Source: Postechiella sp039985655 (GTDB taxonomy: Bacteria; Bacteroidota; Bacteroidia; Flavobacteriales; Flavobacteriaceae). From it: DNA of 64,000 bases. Of the stretch, positions 45,752 through 53,528 are shown piece after piece (within the stretch, counting starts at the first letter, position 1; the number at the start of each line of letters is the position of its first letter). Both the position numbers and the translations under genes were made by a program. Below the pieces are notes generated by a model. The model saw only the letters and a program-made list of their open reading frames with translations, was not told the DNA's origin and made no database searches. The stretch covers positions 544,952-608,951 of the forward strand of contig JBDWSF010000018.1 in the NCBI GenBank assembly GCA_039985655.1. Direction: 5' to 3'.

Positions 45752-47335
45752 TTAACTCGAAGTCGCCATTTGTTGTTGGAACGTTAACACTATAAATTCT
45801 GCTGGGCGCACCACTGCAACTTTTATACTTACAATCATAAATCCATTAAGGATATCTTCTGATGTCATTGTAGATCCTAATCCGCATTCTACAGAAAAAG
45901 CATCTGCCGCACTAGCACCTTGTAATCCGCCTTGCTTCCATACATCATTTAAAAAACTTCCAATCATAGCTTTTACTGATTCCCATGTGTTTTTATCATT
46001 TAGAGCAAATACATAGGCATTAGAAGCTAGTTTACTGGATTGTTCTATATATATCATCGTTCGTCTTACTGAAAGGTATCTCCAATCTTGACTATTCCCA
46101 TCTAATGTTCTAGCACCCCAAATTAGTATACCCAACCCATTAAAAAAGCGAATGGCATTAATTGATTTTCCAGATACTGCATCTACATTTAAATCACCTT
46201 GTTGTGTTTCTGATAATTTAATTGGTAAGCTTACAACATCAAGCATAGACGTATTTGCTGGAGATTGCCAAGGGCCTACTTGATTATCTGTTACGGTAAT
46301 TACTCCTGCCATTCCTGCACTTGGTGGTAGTATATTCGCATCGGTCAGCACATTAGCAATCATTGTATTATAGGTCGTACTGGCTACTAATAATGAATTA
46401 TTATATTGACTAACGGTTAATGGTACACCACCAGGAGGATTTTCAATATTGTCTATAATAACATCTACGGATGCGTTAGGATCATCTGGAGGACTTAAAA
46501 GCGCCTTTAATTGTGTTAAATCTCCACCAAATAAATTCGTATAATCAATATCACTAGTTTGCATTATTGTTGTTCCTACAAAAGGATAATATGCTGTACC
46601 ATAATCTAATCCATTTGATCCTGTACTGAGTCGAAAAGCCTCTATATCATCCATGTAATTTAATGGATCTGGATTGTCACCTCCTATAATATCAAAAATA
46701 CACACTGCTGTTTGCATTTCTAAAGATTGTAATAACATGGTCTGCATTAAAGAAGCATTATTGTCTGAAGAAAGTAAGGTTGCTTCTGGACAAATGTACA
46801 TGGTTGGCTCTTGCTCTTGTCTTAACAAATCTAAACCACTTGTAAGCTCATTAAGCTGTACATTCGGATTTACAATTGGCTCCCCTGGAACTGCAGGTTT
46901 TCCTGAAGGTAACCCATAAGGCCCTACTGATACGATATAGGCATCTCCACCTCCATTATCAAAAAACAATTTCATACTATTATATAAATAGTAAATGGTG
47001 TTGGGATCGGGTACTATAGAGTAAAATTTGTCGTTAATAATCATATAATCTCCCTTTGTAGGCTGACTAGCTTCTTCTACAAAATAATACTCTGGATCAT
47101 ATTGCTTAGTGGGATCTGCTGGAGGAGGAGGATCTGGTAAACAAAAAATGGCTTGAAAGTCGGCAAATGATGTAACCTTTCTAGGTACATTCGTATACGA
47201 TTTCCCATCGTACATGGCTTGAGGTGTATATCCAATAAATGCAGGTACTGCTGTAGCAACTGGTACTACAGAATTCCCAAAACCATTTACCTCATTGATA
47301 TAAACCCCTGGAGATTTAATAGTTGATAAATTCAT
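45752..47335 (-). CDS. eCIS contractile sheath protein
   Basis: A 527-residue tail sheath protein: SPGVYINEV at the start, VATAVPAFIGYTP at about 27-39, and the conserved C-terminal domain (ARTLDGNSQDWRYLSVRRTMIYIEQS, then KQGGLQGASAADAFSVECG). Only one sheath gene is present, whereas Afp has three. It would polymerise around the tube and contract to drive the spike out. It follows an unknown 274-residue gene by 46 bases. Confidence 0.95.
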   Translation of the reverse strand: MNLSTIKSPGVYINEVNGFGNSVVPVATAVPAFIGYTPQAMYDGKSYTNVPRKVTSFADFQAIFCLPDPPPPADPTKQYDPEYYFVEEASQPTKGDYMIINDKFYSIVPDPNTIYYLYNSMKLFFDNGGGDAYIVSVGPYGLPSGKPAVPGEPIVNPNVQLNELTSGLDLLRQEQEPTMYICPEATLLSSDNNASLMQTMLLQSLEMQTAVCIFDIIGGDNPDPLNYMDDIEAFRLSTGSNGLDYGTAYYPFVGTTIMQTSDIDYTNLFGGDLTQLKALLSPPDDPNASVDVIIDNIENPPGGVPLTVSQYNNSLLVASTTYNTMIANVLTDANILPPSAGMAGVITVTDNQVGPWQSPANTSMLDVVSLPIKLSETQQGDLNVDAVSGKSINAIRFFNGLGILIWGARTLDGNSQDWRYLSVRRTMIYIEQSSKLASNAYVFALNDKNTWESVKAMIGSFLNDVWKQGGLQGASAADAFSVECGLGSTMTSEDILNGFMIVSIKVAVVRPAEFIVLTFQQQMATSS

Positions 47336-47381
47336 AAAACGATTTAATTATTATTTGTTATTTTTATTTATACTCTATTTA

Positions 47382-48206
47382 TTATATATATACATACATT
47401 AAAGAAGCGACTAATGGAGTTGCTTTATCGGTAACTATTTCAAGGGTGTTTGGATTTGGGTTTGGTAATCCTTTAAAAATTATCTTACTTCGATTTGCGT
47501 CACTTTTTTTTGTTGTACTTATTAAATTGAAGCTATACTTTGGGATTTCAGATAATGCTAATAACGCATCTCCTGACGAAAACAATAACGCGTTTTCTCC
47601 GTTTTGAAGCATGACGTCTTCTGGCCCTTCAAAATTAATTTCTGAAGTACCGTTTATAGATAATTGTCCAAAAAACTGAGCGCTATTATTCAATATATAG
47701 TATTTCCATTGTGTCGATCTAGCCTCAAATTGAATCTGATAGTAAGTCATATCTTGCTTGTTATTTAATGCTATTAAATCTTCGAAATTTATGGTGATGT
47801 TAAAAAGAATATTAGTTTCTAAAACAGGTACGAATTCAGATTTTAGTACGATTTCGTTTGTCTCTGAAACGGAAGAAATTGAGCCACTATTATATTTAAT
47901 AATGCCTATTTGATTAATAGGTAAATCTGTAAACTGATAAAAATGAGGGTCTTCTGTAGTAACCTCAAATTCAAAAGATGTTTCTCCTGTAGTATGGGTA
48001 ATATAATTAAGTAATTGTGCAATAGAATCTGAATTGGTGTAAAATGAAAAACCTGTATCTGTTAATCTTTGTTTAAAAGAGAACCGCTTCATTAGATCTT
48101 CACTAGTTAAAATAGGATTGTAACTTAGACCTTTACAAATATCTCCTTGATAATAGGAATGCAATACTTCCAAGGAGAAAATTTCAGAAAAACTACTCTT
48201 TATCAT
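47382..48206 (-). CDS. eCIS-associated protein of unknown function (274 residues)
   Basis: Not recognised. No signal peptide or membrane segment; the sequence is mostly predicted beta strands (ETSFEFEVTTEDPHFY, QIQFEARSTQWKYYILNN, KYSFNLISTTKK). Its first four bases overlap the cap gene's end and it lies 46 bases before the sheath gene. That position suggests a sheath/cap partner or collar component. Homologues at this position in Bacteroidetes eCIS would support this. Confidence 0.7.
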   Translation of the reverse strand: MIKSSFSEIFSLEVLHSYYQGDICKGLSYNPILTSEDLMKRFSFKQRLTDTGFSFYTNSDSIAQLLNYITHTTGETSFEFEVTTEDPHFYQFTDLPINQIGIIKYNSGSISSVSETNEIVLKSEFVPVLETNILFNITINFEDLIALNNKQDMTYYQIQFEARSTQWKYYILNNSAQFFGQLSINGTSEINFEGPEDVMLQNGENALLFSSGDALLALSEIPKYSFNLISTTKKSDANRSKIIFKGLPNPNPNTLEIVTDKATPLVASLMYVYI

Positions 48207-48775
48207 TGTTGATCTCGGTTTACTGTTGTTGAAATTGCTGTATTGAACCCTTTAACTTCATCAGAAGTTATACTAATTAATTTCATTTTATAAATAGCAC
48301 TTGGTTGATATTTTGCACCTAAAGCACTCCATAAATTGTGCATTTGCAAATAGCTATCTCCTTTTTCAAATTCAAATTCAATACGGGTTATTCCTTTTGG
48401 CATATCTGAAAATGAACTGGCGTCTAACATGCCATTTATTTGAAAAAACTGAACAGAGGCATTCAAAAATTTTAATGTTTCGTTGTAATCATCAAAATTG
48501 GGAGATATTAATAGGTATAAATTATAACGTTCTCCAAGTGGTTTATTTTCATAATTACCACCTTGTACCATTTTTTGTTTATTATAAAAAGGCTTAACGG
48601 TTTCTTGATCCAAATGGATTAAGCTAATAACTACCTTATTTTGATTCTCTAAAGGCACCGATCCATTTTGATCAATAATTTTATTTACAACGACAATATC
48701 ATCGCTTAATCCAAATTTATTTTTAATAAATTGATTAAGTGAATTCCTTGTAAATTGTAATGCCCTTGCAATCAT
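48203..48775 (-). CDS. DUF4255 cap / tail-terminator protein (Afp16/Pvc16-like)
   Basis: A 190-residue protein of the DUF4255 (Pvc16 N) family: ARALQFTRNSLNQFIKNKFG at the start, KVVISLIHLDQE, YNLYLLISPNFDDYNETLKF, and a C-terminal part with LWSALGAKYQPSAIYKMKLISI. These proteins end the tube and sheath and fix particle length. It is the first gene of the operon here, rather than the last as in Afp. A 163-base leader contains a palindromic candidate operator. Confidence 0.88.
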   Translation of the reverse strand: MIARALQFTRNSLNQFIKNKFGLSDDIVVVNKIIDQNGSVPLENQNKVVISLIHLDQETVKPFYNKQKMVQGGNYENKPLGERYNLYLLISPNFDDYNETLKFLNASVQFFQINGMLDASSFSDMPKGITRIEFEFEKGDSYLQMHNLWSALGAKYQPSAIYKMKLISITSDEVKGFNTAISTTVNRDQQ

Positions 48776-49273
48776 TTTAAAGTATACATAAAACTGAATA
48801 CTGTAAAATTAAGTGTTCGTATGCTTCTTCATGCCATTCAAGGATATACAAAACATGGACACATATTACATTTTTAAAATACTGCGTATACAATTTGTAG
48901 ACATTTATATTTCTAACAAAAAAGGAGGATTTAAAAATTAATCTATAATATAGATTAAGAATAAAGCCCCCCACCCTAAGGATACGAAGTATTAATTTGA
49001 ATTCTAATCCCTTTAATGAAAACTTAATATTTTCAAACTTTCCTCTTCGTACGAGGCAATCTTCGGGATATAAAACTCGAAGAGATTAAAACGTTTGATT
49101 ATACGTAAAACGGAACAAGGTGATTAATCTCGAACTATTACATTAAAAGAAGAAGTGTGTGTGTGTTTTAGAGTTTCATATTATTATAAATCAAACTCAG
49201 ATCATGCTATTCCGAAATAGATTCAGAATTACGTAGTGTGATTATAAAAAAAATGAAATTGAGAGTTAAAAAA
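48776..49273. other. Leader region between regulator and eCIS operon
   Basis: About 500 bases without a convincing gene; a 65-codon minus-strand frame at 48777-48974 looks like chance. The eCIS promoter should lie here. It contains the 21-bp palindrome at 48938-48958, a 7-bp inverted repeat CTCTTCG/CGAAGAG at 49043-49084 and a GT-repeat near 49160. No TAnnTTTG element with good spacing is evident. Confidence 0.45.
48938..48958. promoter_or_regulatory. Perfect 21-bp palindrome before eCIS operon (candidate operator)
   Basis: Arms TTAATCTATA and TATAGATTAA around a central A. It lies about 163 bases before the first eCIS gene. The 11-base half ATATAGATTAA recurs at 50153-50163 just before the LuxR-type gene, within another palindrome. 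It is probably bound by a dimeric regulator, possibly that LuxR-type protein. Confidence 0.5.
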
Positions 49274-50137
49274 TCATGAATTTGAAAAAGAACAAATGAA
49301 GTTTCTTAAATTTTGTTGTTTAGGTAAAACCATTTTCTTCTTTAAGCGATATTTATGTGTTCTTACACTTTCGGGATTAATACCTAAGAGGTGTGTTATA
49401 TCTTCGTTTGACATATTCATTTTTAAGTAACAGCAATATTTTAAATCTTTTGCAGTTAAAACAGGAAACATCATTGATAATTGATTTAAAAATCTAGGAT
49501 TAATTTTTTCGAAATATATTTTAAAATCTTCCCAATTCCTATTGGCATTAGTACTTATTTTAATGGTATTTAAAATTGTTATCAACTGTCTTTTTGTATC
49601 ATTATCTGTATCTAAGCATAATTCCTTAACTCTCAATTTTACTTTTTCTAATAATCGTGATTTTTGATCGAGTTCTAAAATATAGCGTGCTAAATTTTTA
49701 TCGCTATTTTCATATTTTTTTAAGATACTGGAGTCTTTATTTAGCGCTTTTCTATTTTTAGAAATATCACTTAATTCTAAAATAGATTTTACATTGAGAG
49801 CAAGGGATTTGTTAGAAATAGCATTTTCAAATGAAAAAGAAAATAATGGAATTCGATCTTTAAGATCAATCTCTAATTTTTCATGCTTTTTAGTTAAACA
49901 TAAAATAGGTGCCAAATTATTAAGCTTATAATGAATTCTATTAATCTCTAAATTGTAATTATTACAATGAAGGATTATTAAAACAGGTCGTATTGATTTC
50001 AGCATTTCTGGAATATCTGAAATACGGGTAACTGTTATACAATTATACTTTGCTAACCCCCTAAGAGATTTAACAATATCCCCCAATATAATAGAACTTT
50101 CACTTGCTATAATTATAAATTTATCATCATTTCCCAA
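49274..50137 (-). CDS. LuxR-family regulator with degenerate receiver domain
   Basis: A 287-residue protein. The C-terminal HTH (about 224-270) is LuxR/GerE-like: LTAKDLKYCCYLKMNMSNEDITHLLGINPESVRTHKYRLKKKM. The N-terminal 120 residues have a receiver-like strand/helix layout (FIIIASESS; RPVLIILHCNN; PILCLTKKHEK). The phospho-accepting Asp position after LIIL is His57, so it is probably not phosphorylated in the ordinary way. A helical linker with coiled-coil character spans about 140-215. It is the gene next upstream of the eCIS operon on the same strand and is the obvious candidate regulator. Ligand or partner is unknown. Confidence 0.85.
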   Translation of the reverse strand: MGNDDKFIIIASESSIILGDIVKSLRGLAKYNCITVTRISDIPEMLKSIRPVLIILHCNNYNLEINRIHYKLNNLAPILCLTKKHEKLEIDLKDRIPLFSFSFENAISNKSLALNVKSILELSDISKNRKALNKDSSILKKYENSDKNLARYILELDQKSRLLEKVKLRVKELCLDTDNDTKRQLITILNTIKISTNANRNWEDFKIYFEKINPRFLNQLSMMFPVLTAKDLKYCCYLKMNMSNEDITHLLGINPESVRTHKYRLKKKMVLPKQQNLRNFICSFSNS

Positions 50138-50156
50138 GATATAATAATTTAAATAT

Positions 50157-50170
50157 AGATTAATTAATCT
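50157..50170. promoter_or_regulatory. Palindrome before the LuxR-type gene (candidate autoregulatory site)
   Basis: AGATTAATTAATCT, a perfect 14-bp palindrome 20 bases before the LuxR-type start. It overlaps the 11-base motif ATATAGATTAA (50153-50163) shared with the eCIS leader palindrome. This suggests autoregulation by a common factor. Confidence 0.4.
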
Positions 50171-50869
50171 GACTTAGCGATCCGTTTTCTAAATTGAATT
50201 TTTAGAAATTTGGATTACTTTACTTGAGAGTTGTTTTTTCTTCTGTACTACTTATATAAATTGGGACGTCGTCAAGTATTTTTCTTGACAAATATTTGGC
50301 ATAATACATATTTGTTATATCATTTATTACATCATTAGAAATTGAGTATAACTAAAACGTAATTGCATATGATATTGTCTTATGCCTGTGATTTAAATAT
50401 CCACGGGTACTATGGACTTTAATCTTCACCACACTATTCATGTAATATTATTAATTAACACTTCGTGAGGCTCTTCTGTAAAAATAAATTAAACTATTGT
50501 AAATTTCAATAGAAAAGTAAAAAAGTTATTAAATAAATTAGAGGTCAATAGTTAGTTCTTAGTAATTCAGGTAGATAGGCAAAAATTAAATCTCTTGATG
50601 GAGAAATATGAATAACTGAGAATCAAAAAGCTTATTAATCGAACTCAGTCCAGTAAAACCATTATTGAAAGAGAACATTGTTAATAAAATACCCCGACGC
50701 TTTGCCTTAAATCCGTAAACTAGCTTTTGTTATTTAATTCTTAAATAAACGACCTCGATGCAAGCATACCAGGCATTCAATTAGGAAATATTTTTTTTAA
50801 GATCCGAAGTAAGCTTAGAGGTATTAAACCTAAAGATCCCGCTAAAAATCGGGATTAGTTCAACTATCA

Positions 50870-50903
50870 ATTTTGAAAACATTGCTTCGCAACTTTTCAA
50901 AAT
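50870..50903 (-). terminator. Hairpin after the RAYT gene
   Basis: Perfect 10-bp arms ATTTTGAAAA and TTTTCAAAAT enclose an inner TTGC-TTC-GCAA stem. It starts about 20 bases after the RAYT stop codon on the minus strand. It could be a terminator or part of the RAYT-associated repeat set. Confidence 0.5.
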
Positions 50904-50922
50904 AGAGTTTCACTAATAAAAA

Positions 50923-51480
50923 CTATCCTAAAAACCCAACACTATCAATTTCTAAAACTGTATTATCATCTTGATAGTTTCGTGCACTTGAATATTTCCA
51001 ATCTATAGCATGAGTAACTAAGCCACTTTCTACTGGATTATTGTGTATATAATCTATCTTTTGTTTAATAACTTTTTCGCTCCATAACTCTATAGGTTTA
51101 TTATGATGTTGCCAAAATTGATGTTTACTTGTTGTAGCGTTCTTTTTTCCTGCTCTTTCAAACATCCATAATAACCATTCTTTTCTACTTTCTTTTGGAT
51201 TATTCTCGATAGCTTTCATTACTTTCTTTGAAGTATGCCGTTTAAAATCTCTTAGCAGTTCTGATGGCTCATTCTTTGAAGAACGAAATATAAAGTGTAC
51301 GTGGCTTGGCATAAAACAATAACAATACAACTCCATGTCTTTTTCTTTTCTGCAATAATTTATACTTTCTGCCAGCACGTCAAAATAAACTTGACGTGTA
51401 AAAACATCTATCCAATTTACAGTAGCAAAACTGACAAAATATAATCCTGCTTTATTATGAAACTTGTACTTTCTACTCAT
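50923..51480 (-). CDS. REP-associated tyrosine transposase (RAYT), Y1 family
   Basis: I choose ATG 51480 (MSRKYKF), the usual opening of the family; the frame starts five codons earlier. The 185-residue protein has the HUH motif H60-V61-H62 in MPSHVHFIF, the catalytic Tyr144 in KIDYIHNNPVESGLV, and the tail WKYSSARNY. RAYTs are single-copy Y1 relatives of IS200 transposases that act on REP-type hairpins. Flanking hairpins and partial copies occur to its upstream side. The active-site residues look intact, so it may be functional. Confidence 0.92.
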   Translation of the reverse strand: MSRKYKFHNKAGLYFVSFATVNWIDVFTRQVYFDVLAESINYCRKEKDMELYCYCFMPSHVHFIFRSSKNEPSELLRDFKRHTSKKVMKAIENNPKESRKEWLLWMFERAGKKNATTSKHQFWQHHNKPIELWSEKVIKQKIDYIHNNPVESGLVTHAIDWKYSSARNYQDDNTVLEIDSVGFLG

Positions 51481-52356
51481 GCTTCTAAAATACAAAAAAC
51501 TATACTTTTATAATATAGCTTTTTGTTGTGTTTAGCTTTGACGGCACTAGCACTCTTCGCAGAACGGTTATTACAACTACGCTATCGCTAACTTGTAGTT
51601 AGTGACCGTAAACTAGCTAAAAACTAAACTATCGTTCTTACTCTTACCGCTACTAACTACAAGTTAGCAGGAGCGACACGTGTTACCCTAGCGGAGATAG
51701 CTCAAAAATTAACGCTATAAAAAAGCTTCTACATTGCTGTAAAAACTTTCTATTAATATTTTCATATTACTTACTCTTGCCACCACTAGTTTTGGAAACT
51801 AGCGGTAGCGCATATTAGGGAACAGCGGGGCTTGGCATAAAACAATAACAATACAACTCCATGCCTTTTTCTTTTCCGCAATAATTTATACTTTCTGCCA
51901 GCATGTCAAAATAAACTTGACGTGTAAAAACATCTATCCAATTTACAGTAGCAAAACAGACAAAATATAATCCTGCTTTATTCTGAAACTTGTACTTTCT
52001 ACTCATGCTTCTAAAATACAAAAAACTATACTTTTATAATATAGCTTTTTGTTGTGCTTAGCTTTGACGGCACTAGCACTCTTCGCAGAGCGGTTATTAC
52101 AACTACGCTATCGCTAACTTGTAGTTAGTGACCGTAAACTAGCTAAAAACTAAACTATCGTTCTTACTCTTACCGCTACTAACTACAAGTTAGCAGGAGC
52201 GACACGTGTTATCCTAGCGGAGATAGCTCAAAAATTAACGCAATAAAAAAGCTTCTACATTGCTGTAAAAACTTTCTATTAATATTTTCATATTACTTAC
52301 TCTTGCCGCCACTAGTTTTGGAAACTAGCGGTAGCGCATATTAGGGAACAGCGGGG
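51305..52356. repeat. 526-bp tandem direct duplication
   Basis: Positions 51305-51830 and 51831-52356 are direct repeats with an exact 526-base period and about ten substitutions (about 98% identity, counted by eye). Each unit has the first 176 bases of the RAYT gene, its upstream DNA, a segment with a short plus-strand coding end (...QKLTL then stop), a hairpin CCACTAG...CTAGCGG, and ends in CAGCGGGG. The intact gene belongs to the first copy. Confidence 0.9.
51831..52006 (-). pseudogene. RAYT 5' fragment, copy 2
   Basis: From MSRKYKFQNK to YCYCFMPS, then broken; the homologous part is exactly 176 bases. It lacks the HUH motif, the catalytic Tyr and the rest. It is nearly identical to the intact gene and belongs to the second 526-bp unit. 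Non-functional as a transposase. Confidence 0.9.
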
Positions 52357-52475
52357 GTTTGTTAAGCCTTTTTAATAAAGCTAAAAACCTTTCTAAAAAA
52401 CAAAAGGAAACCATTGATTTCCTTTCTGCTTTTGTACTTAAAGCTGACCTTACTCAAAAATTAGCACAATAAAAA

Positions 52476-52501
52476 AAGCTACCTTATCTCTAAAGTAGCT
52501 T
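52476..52501 (-). terminator. Terminator-like hairpin
   Basis: Arms AAGCTAC (52476-52482) and GTAGCTT (52495-52501). On the minus strand the stem is followed by a run of seven T. It lies downstream of a short plus-strand coding end (stop at about 52469-52471) and within the repeat zone. Confidence 0.5.
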
Positions 52502-52582
52502 CTTCTTTATTTTCTTATTCAGTACGCCACTAGCAAATGCTAGCGGTAGCCGTTACTTTGACAAACTAGCACCAGCAGGGGA

Positions 52583-52758
52583 CTTGGCATAAAACAATAA
52601 CAGTATAACTCCATACCTTTTTCATGCCTACAGTAACTTACGCTATCTAACAATACATTAAAATAAACCTGTCGTGTAAATACGTCTATCCAATTTACCG
52701 TGGCAAAGCTTACAAAGTATAAACCACTCTTGTTATGAAACTTGTATTTCCTGCTCAT
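52583..52758 (-). pseudogene. RAYT 5' fragment, copy 3 (diverged)
   Basis: Encodes MSRKYKFHNKSGLYF to YCYCFMPS and is then broken at the same nucleotide as copy 2; again 176 bases. It is more diverged in DNA than copy 2 (many silent changes), so it is older or came from a different RAYT. It lacks all catalytic residues. Confidence 0.85.
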
Positions 52759-52771
52759 AATCACAAAAAAC

Positions 52772-52802
52772 AAAAAGCTATACTTTAACTGCATAGCTTT
52801 TT
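52772..52802 (-). terminator. Rho-independent terminator after the Rhs operon
   Basis: Arms AAAAAGCTAT (52772-52781) and ATAGCTTTTT (52793-52802) pair perfectly, with A and T tracts at both sides. It lies about 90 bases downstream of the lipoprotein stop on the minus strand. Confidence 0.65.
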
Positions 52803-52889
52803 GTTTTTCTTTATCTTCTTTGACGGCACTAGTAAATACTAGCGCTAACCGTTACGCATACTAGGACCAGCAGGGGGAGCAGAAGGTAG

Positions 52890-53525
52890 CTATAGTTCTA
52901 TGTCACTTAAAAAATGAATTCTAATAATTTCTTCGATTTCAATCAATTGGAGCTCCTTATATTCTTTGATATAGTCTTTACAGAGAGTTAATTTTTCTTT
53001 TCCAATTAAAATGTTTAAAAGCAAATATTTAGAACATTCATTGCTACTACTAGATTTCATTACTTTATTAACCTGTAAAAGTAGTTCGTCAAAGTATAAA
53101 TTTGAATGTATCAAATCTCCTTTTAATTTATATGAAATACCCAATAGTAAATTCTGATATTCATTTAAATCTCCAATTTTAGAAAGAATGTCCAGTTCTG
53201 AAATTGCCTTATCATAGTTAGCAGTTAGTAAATATCTTTTAGCTTTAGCAAATTTTAAATACTTTAGTTCTTTATGTGATAAACTTAAATCATTATAAGC
53301 ATCAAACAAGCTATCTAAATTTTTAAATTCATTATATTCATTATATTTAATATTATCTTTAGATAATTTTGTTATTGAAATATTTAAATAATTTATAATA
53401 ATTTTATCTCTTAATGAACTCTTTATGCTATCGTTATTAATAATCTTAACGATATCAACGCTATTTTTTATTTCTTTTTTACACGAGAACATTGATAAGA
53501 AGCAAAAAAATAATAGTATTTTCAT
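52890..53525 (-). CDS. Lipoprotein with TPR-like helices, Rhs-linked
   Basis: A 211-residue protein with lipoprotein signal (MKILLFFCFLSMFSC; Cys15). The mature part is helical, with TPR-like stretches (AKRYLLTANYDKAISELDIL, YQNLLLGISYKLKGDLIHSN). It starts three bases after the Rhs core gene stop and is probably cotranscribed. That position often holds an immunity or accessory protein in Rhs loci, but this is inference. Confidence 0.75.
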   Translation of the reverse strand: MKILLFFCFLSMFSCKKEIKNSVDIVKIINNDSIKSSLRDKIIINYLNISITKLSKDNIKYNEYNEFKNLDSLFDAYNDLSLSHKELKYLKFAKAKRYLLTANYDKAISELDILSKIGDLNEYQNLLLGISYKLKGDLIHSNLYFDELLLQVNKVMKSSSSNECSKYLLLNILIGKEKLTLCKDYIKEYKELQLIEIEEIIRIHFLSDIEL

Positions 53526-53528
53526 ATT

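Larger units (their letters stand above)
50138..50922. other. Gene-free region between regulator and RAYT
   Basis: About 785 bases without a supported gene. It contains the palindrome at 50157-50170, a small hairpin ATCCCG/CGGGAT at 50836-50855 of the dispersed-repeat type, and the longer hairpin at 50870-50903. The rest is AT-rich and I see nothing else in it. Confidence 0.5.

Noticed and set aside
20543..48775. Prophage or T6SS
   Set aside because: No capsid, terminase, portal, integrase or lysis genes and no TssJLM; presence of DUF4157, DUF4255, AAA+ and CIS_TMP genes favours an eCIS.
48777..48974. 65-codon minus-strand frame before the eCIS operon
   Set aside because: Tyr/Phe/Ile-rich chance frame in AT-rich DNA, overlapping the candidate operator; no recognisable start context.
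51305..52875. Integron attC-like cassette array
   Set aside because: The hairpins lack recognisable attC core sites and no integrase is present; association with a RAYT explains them better.
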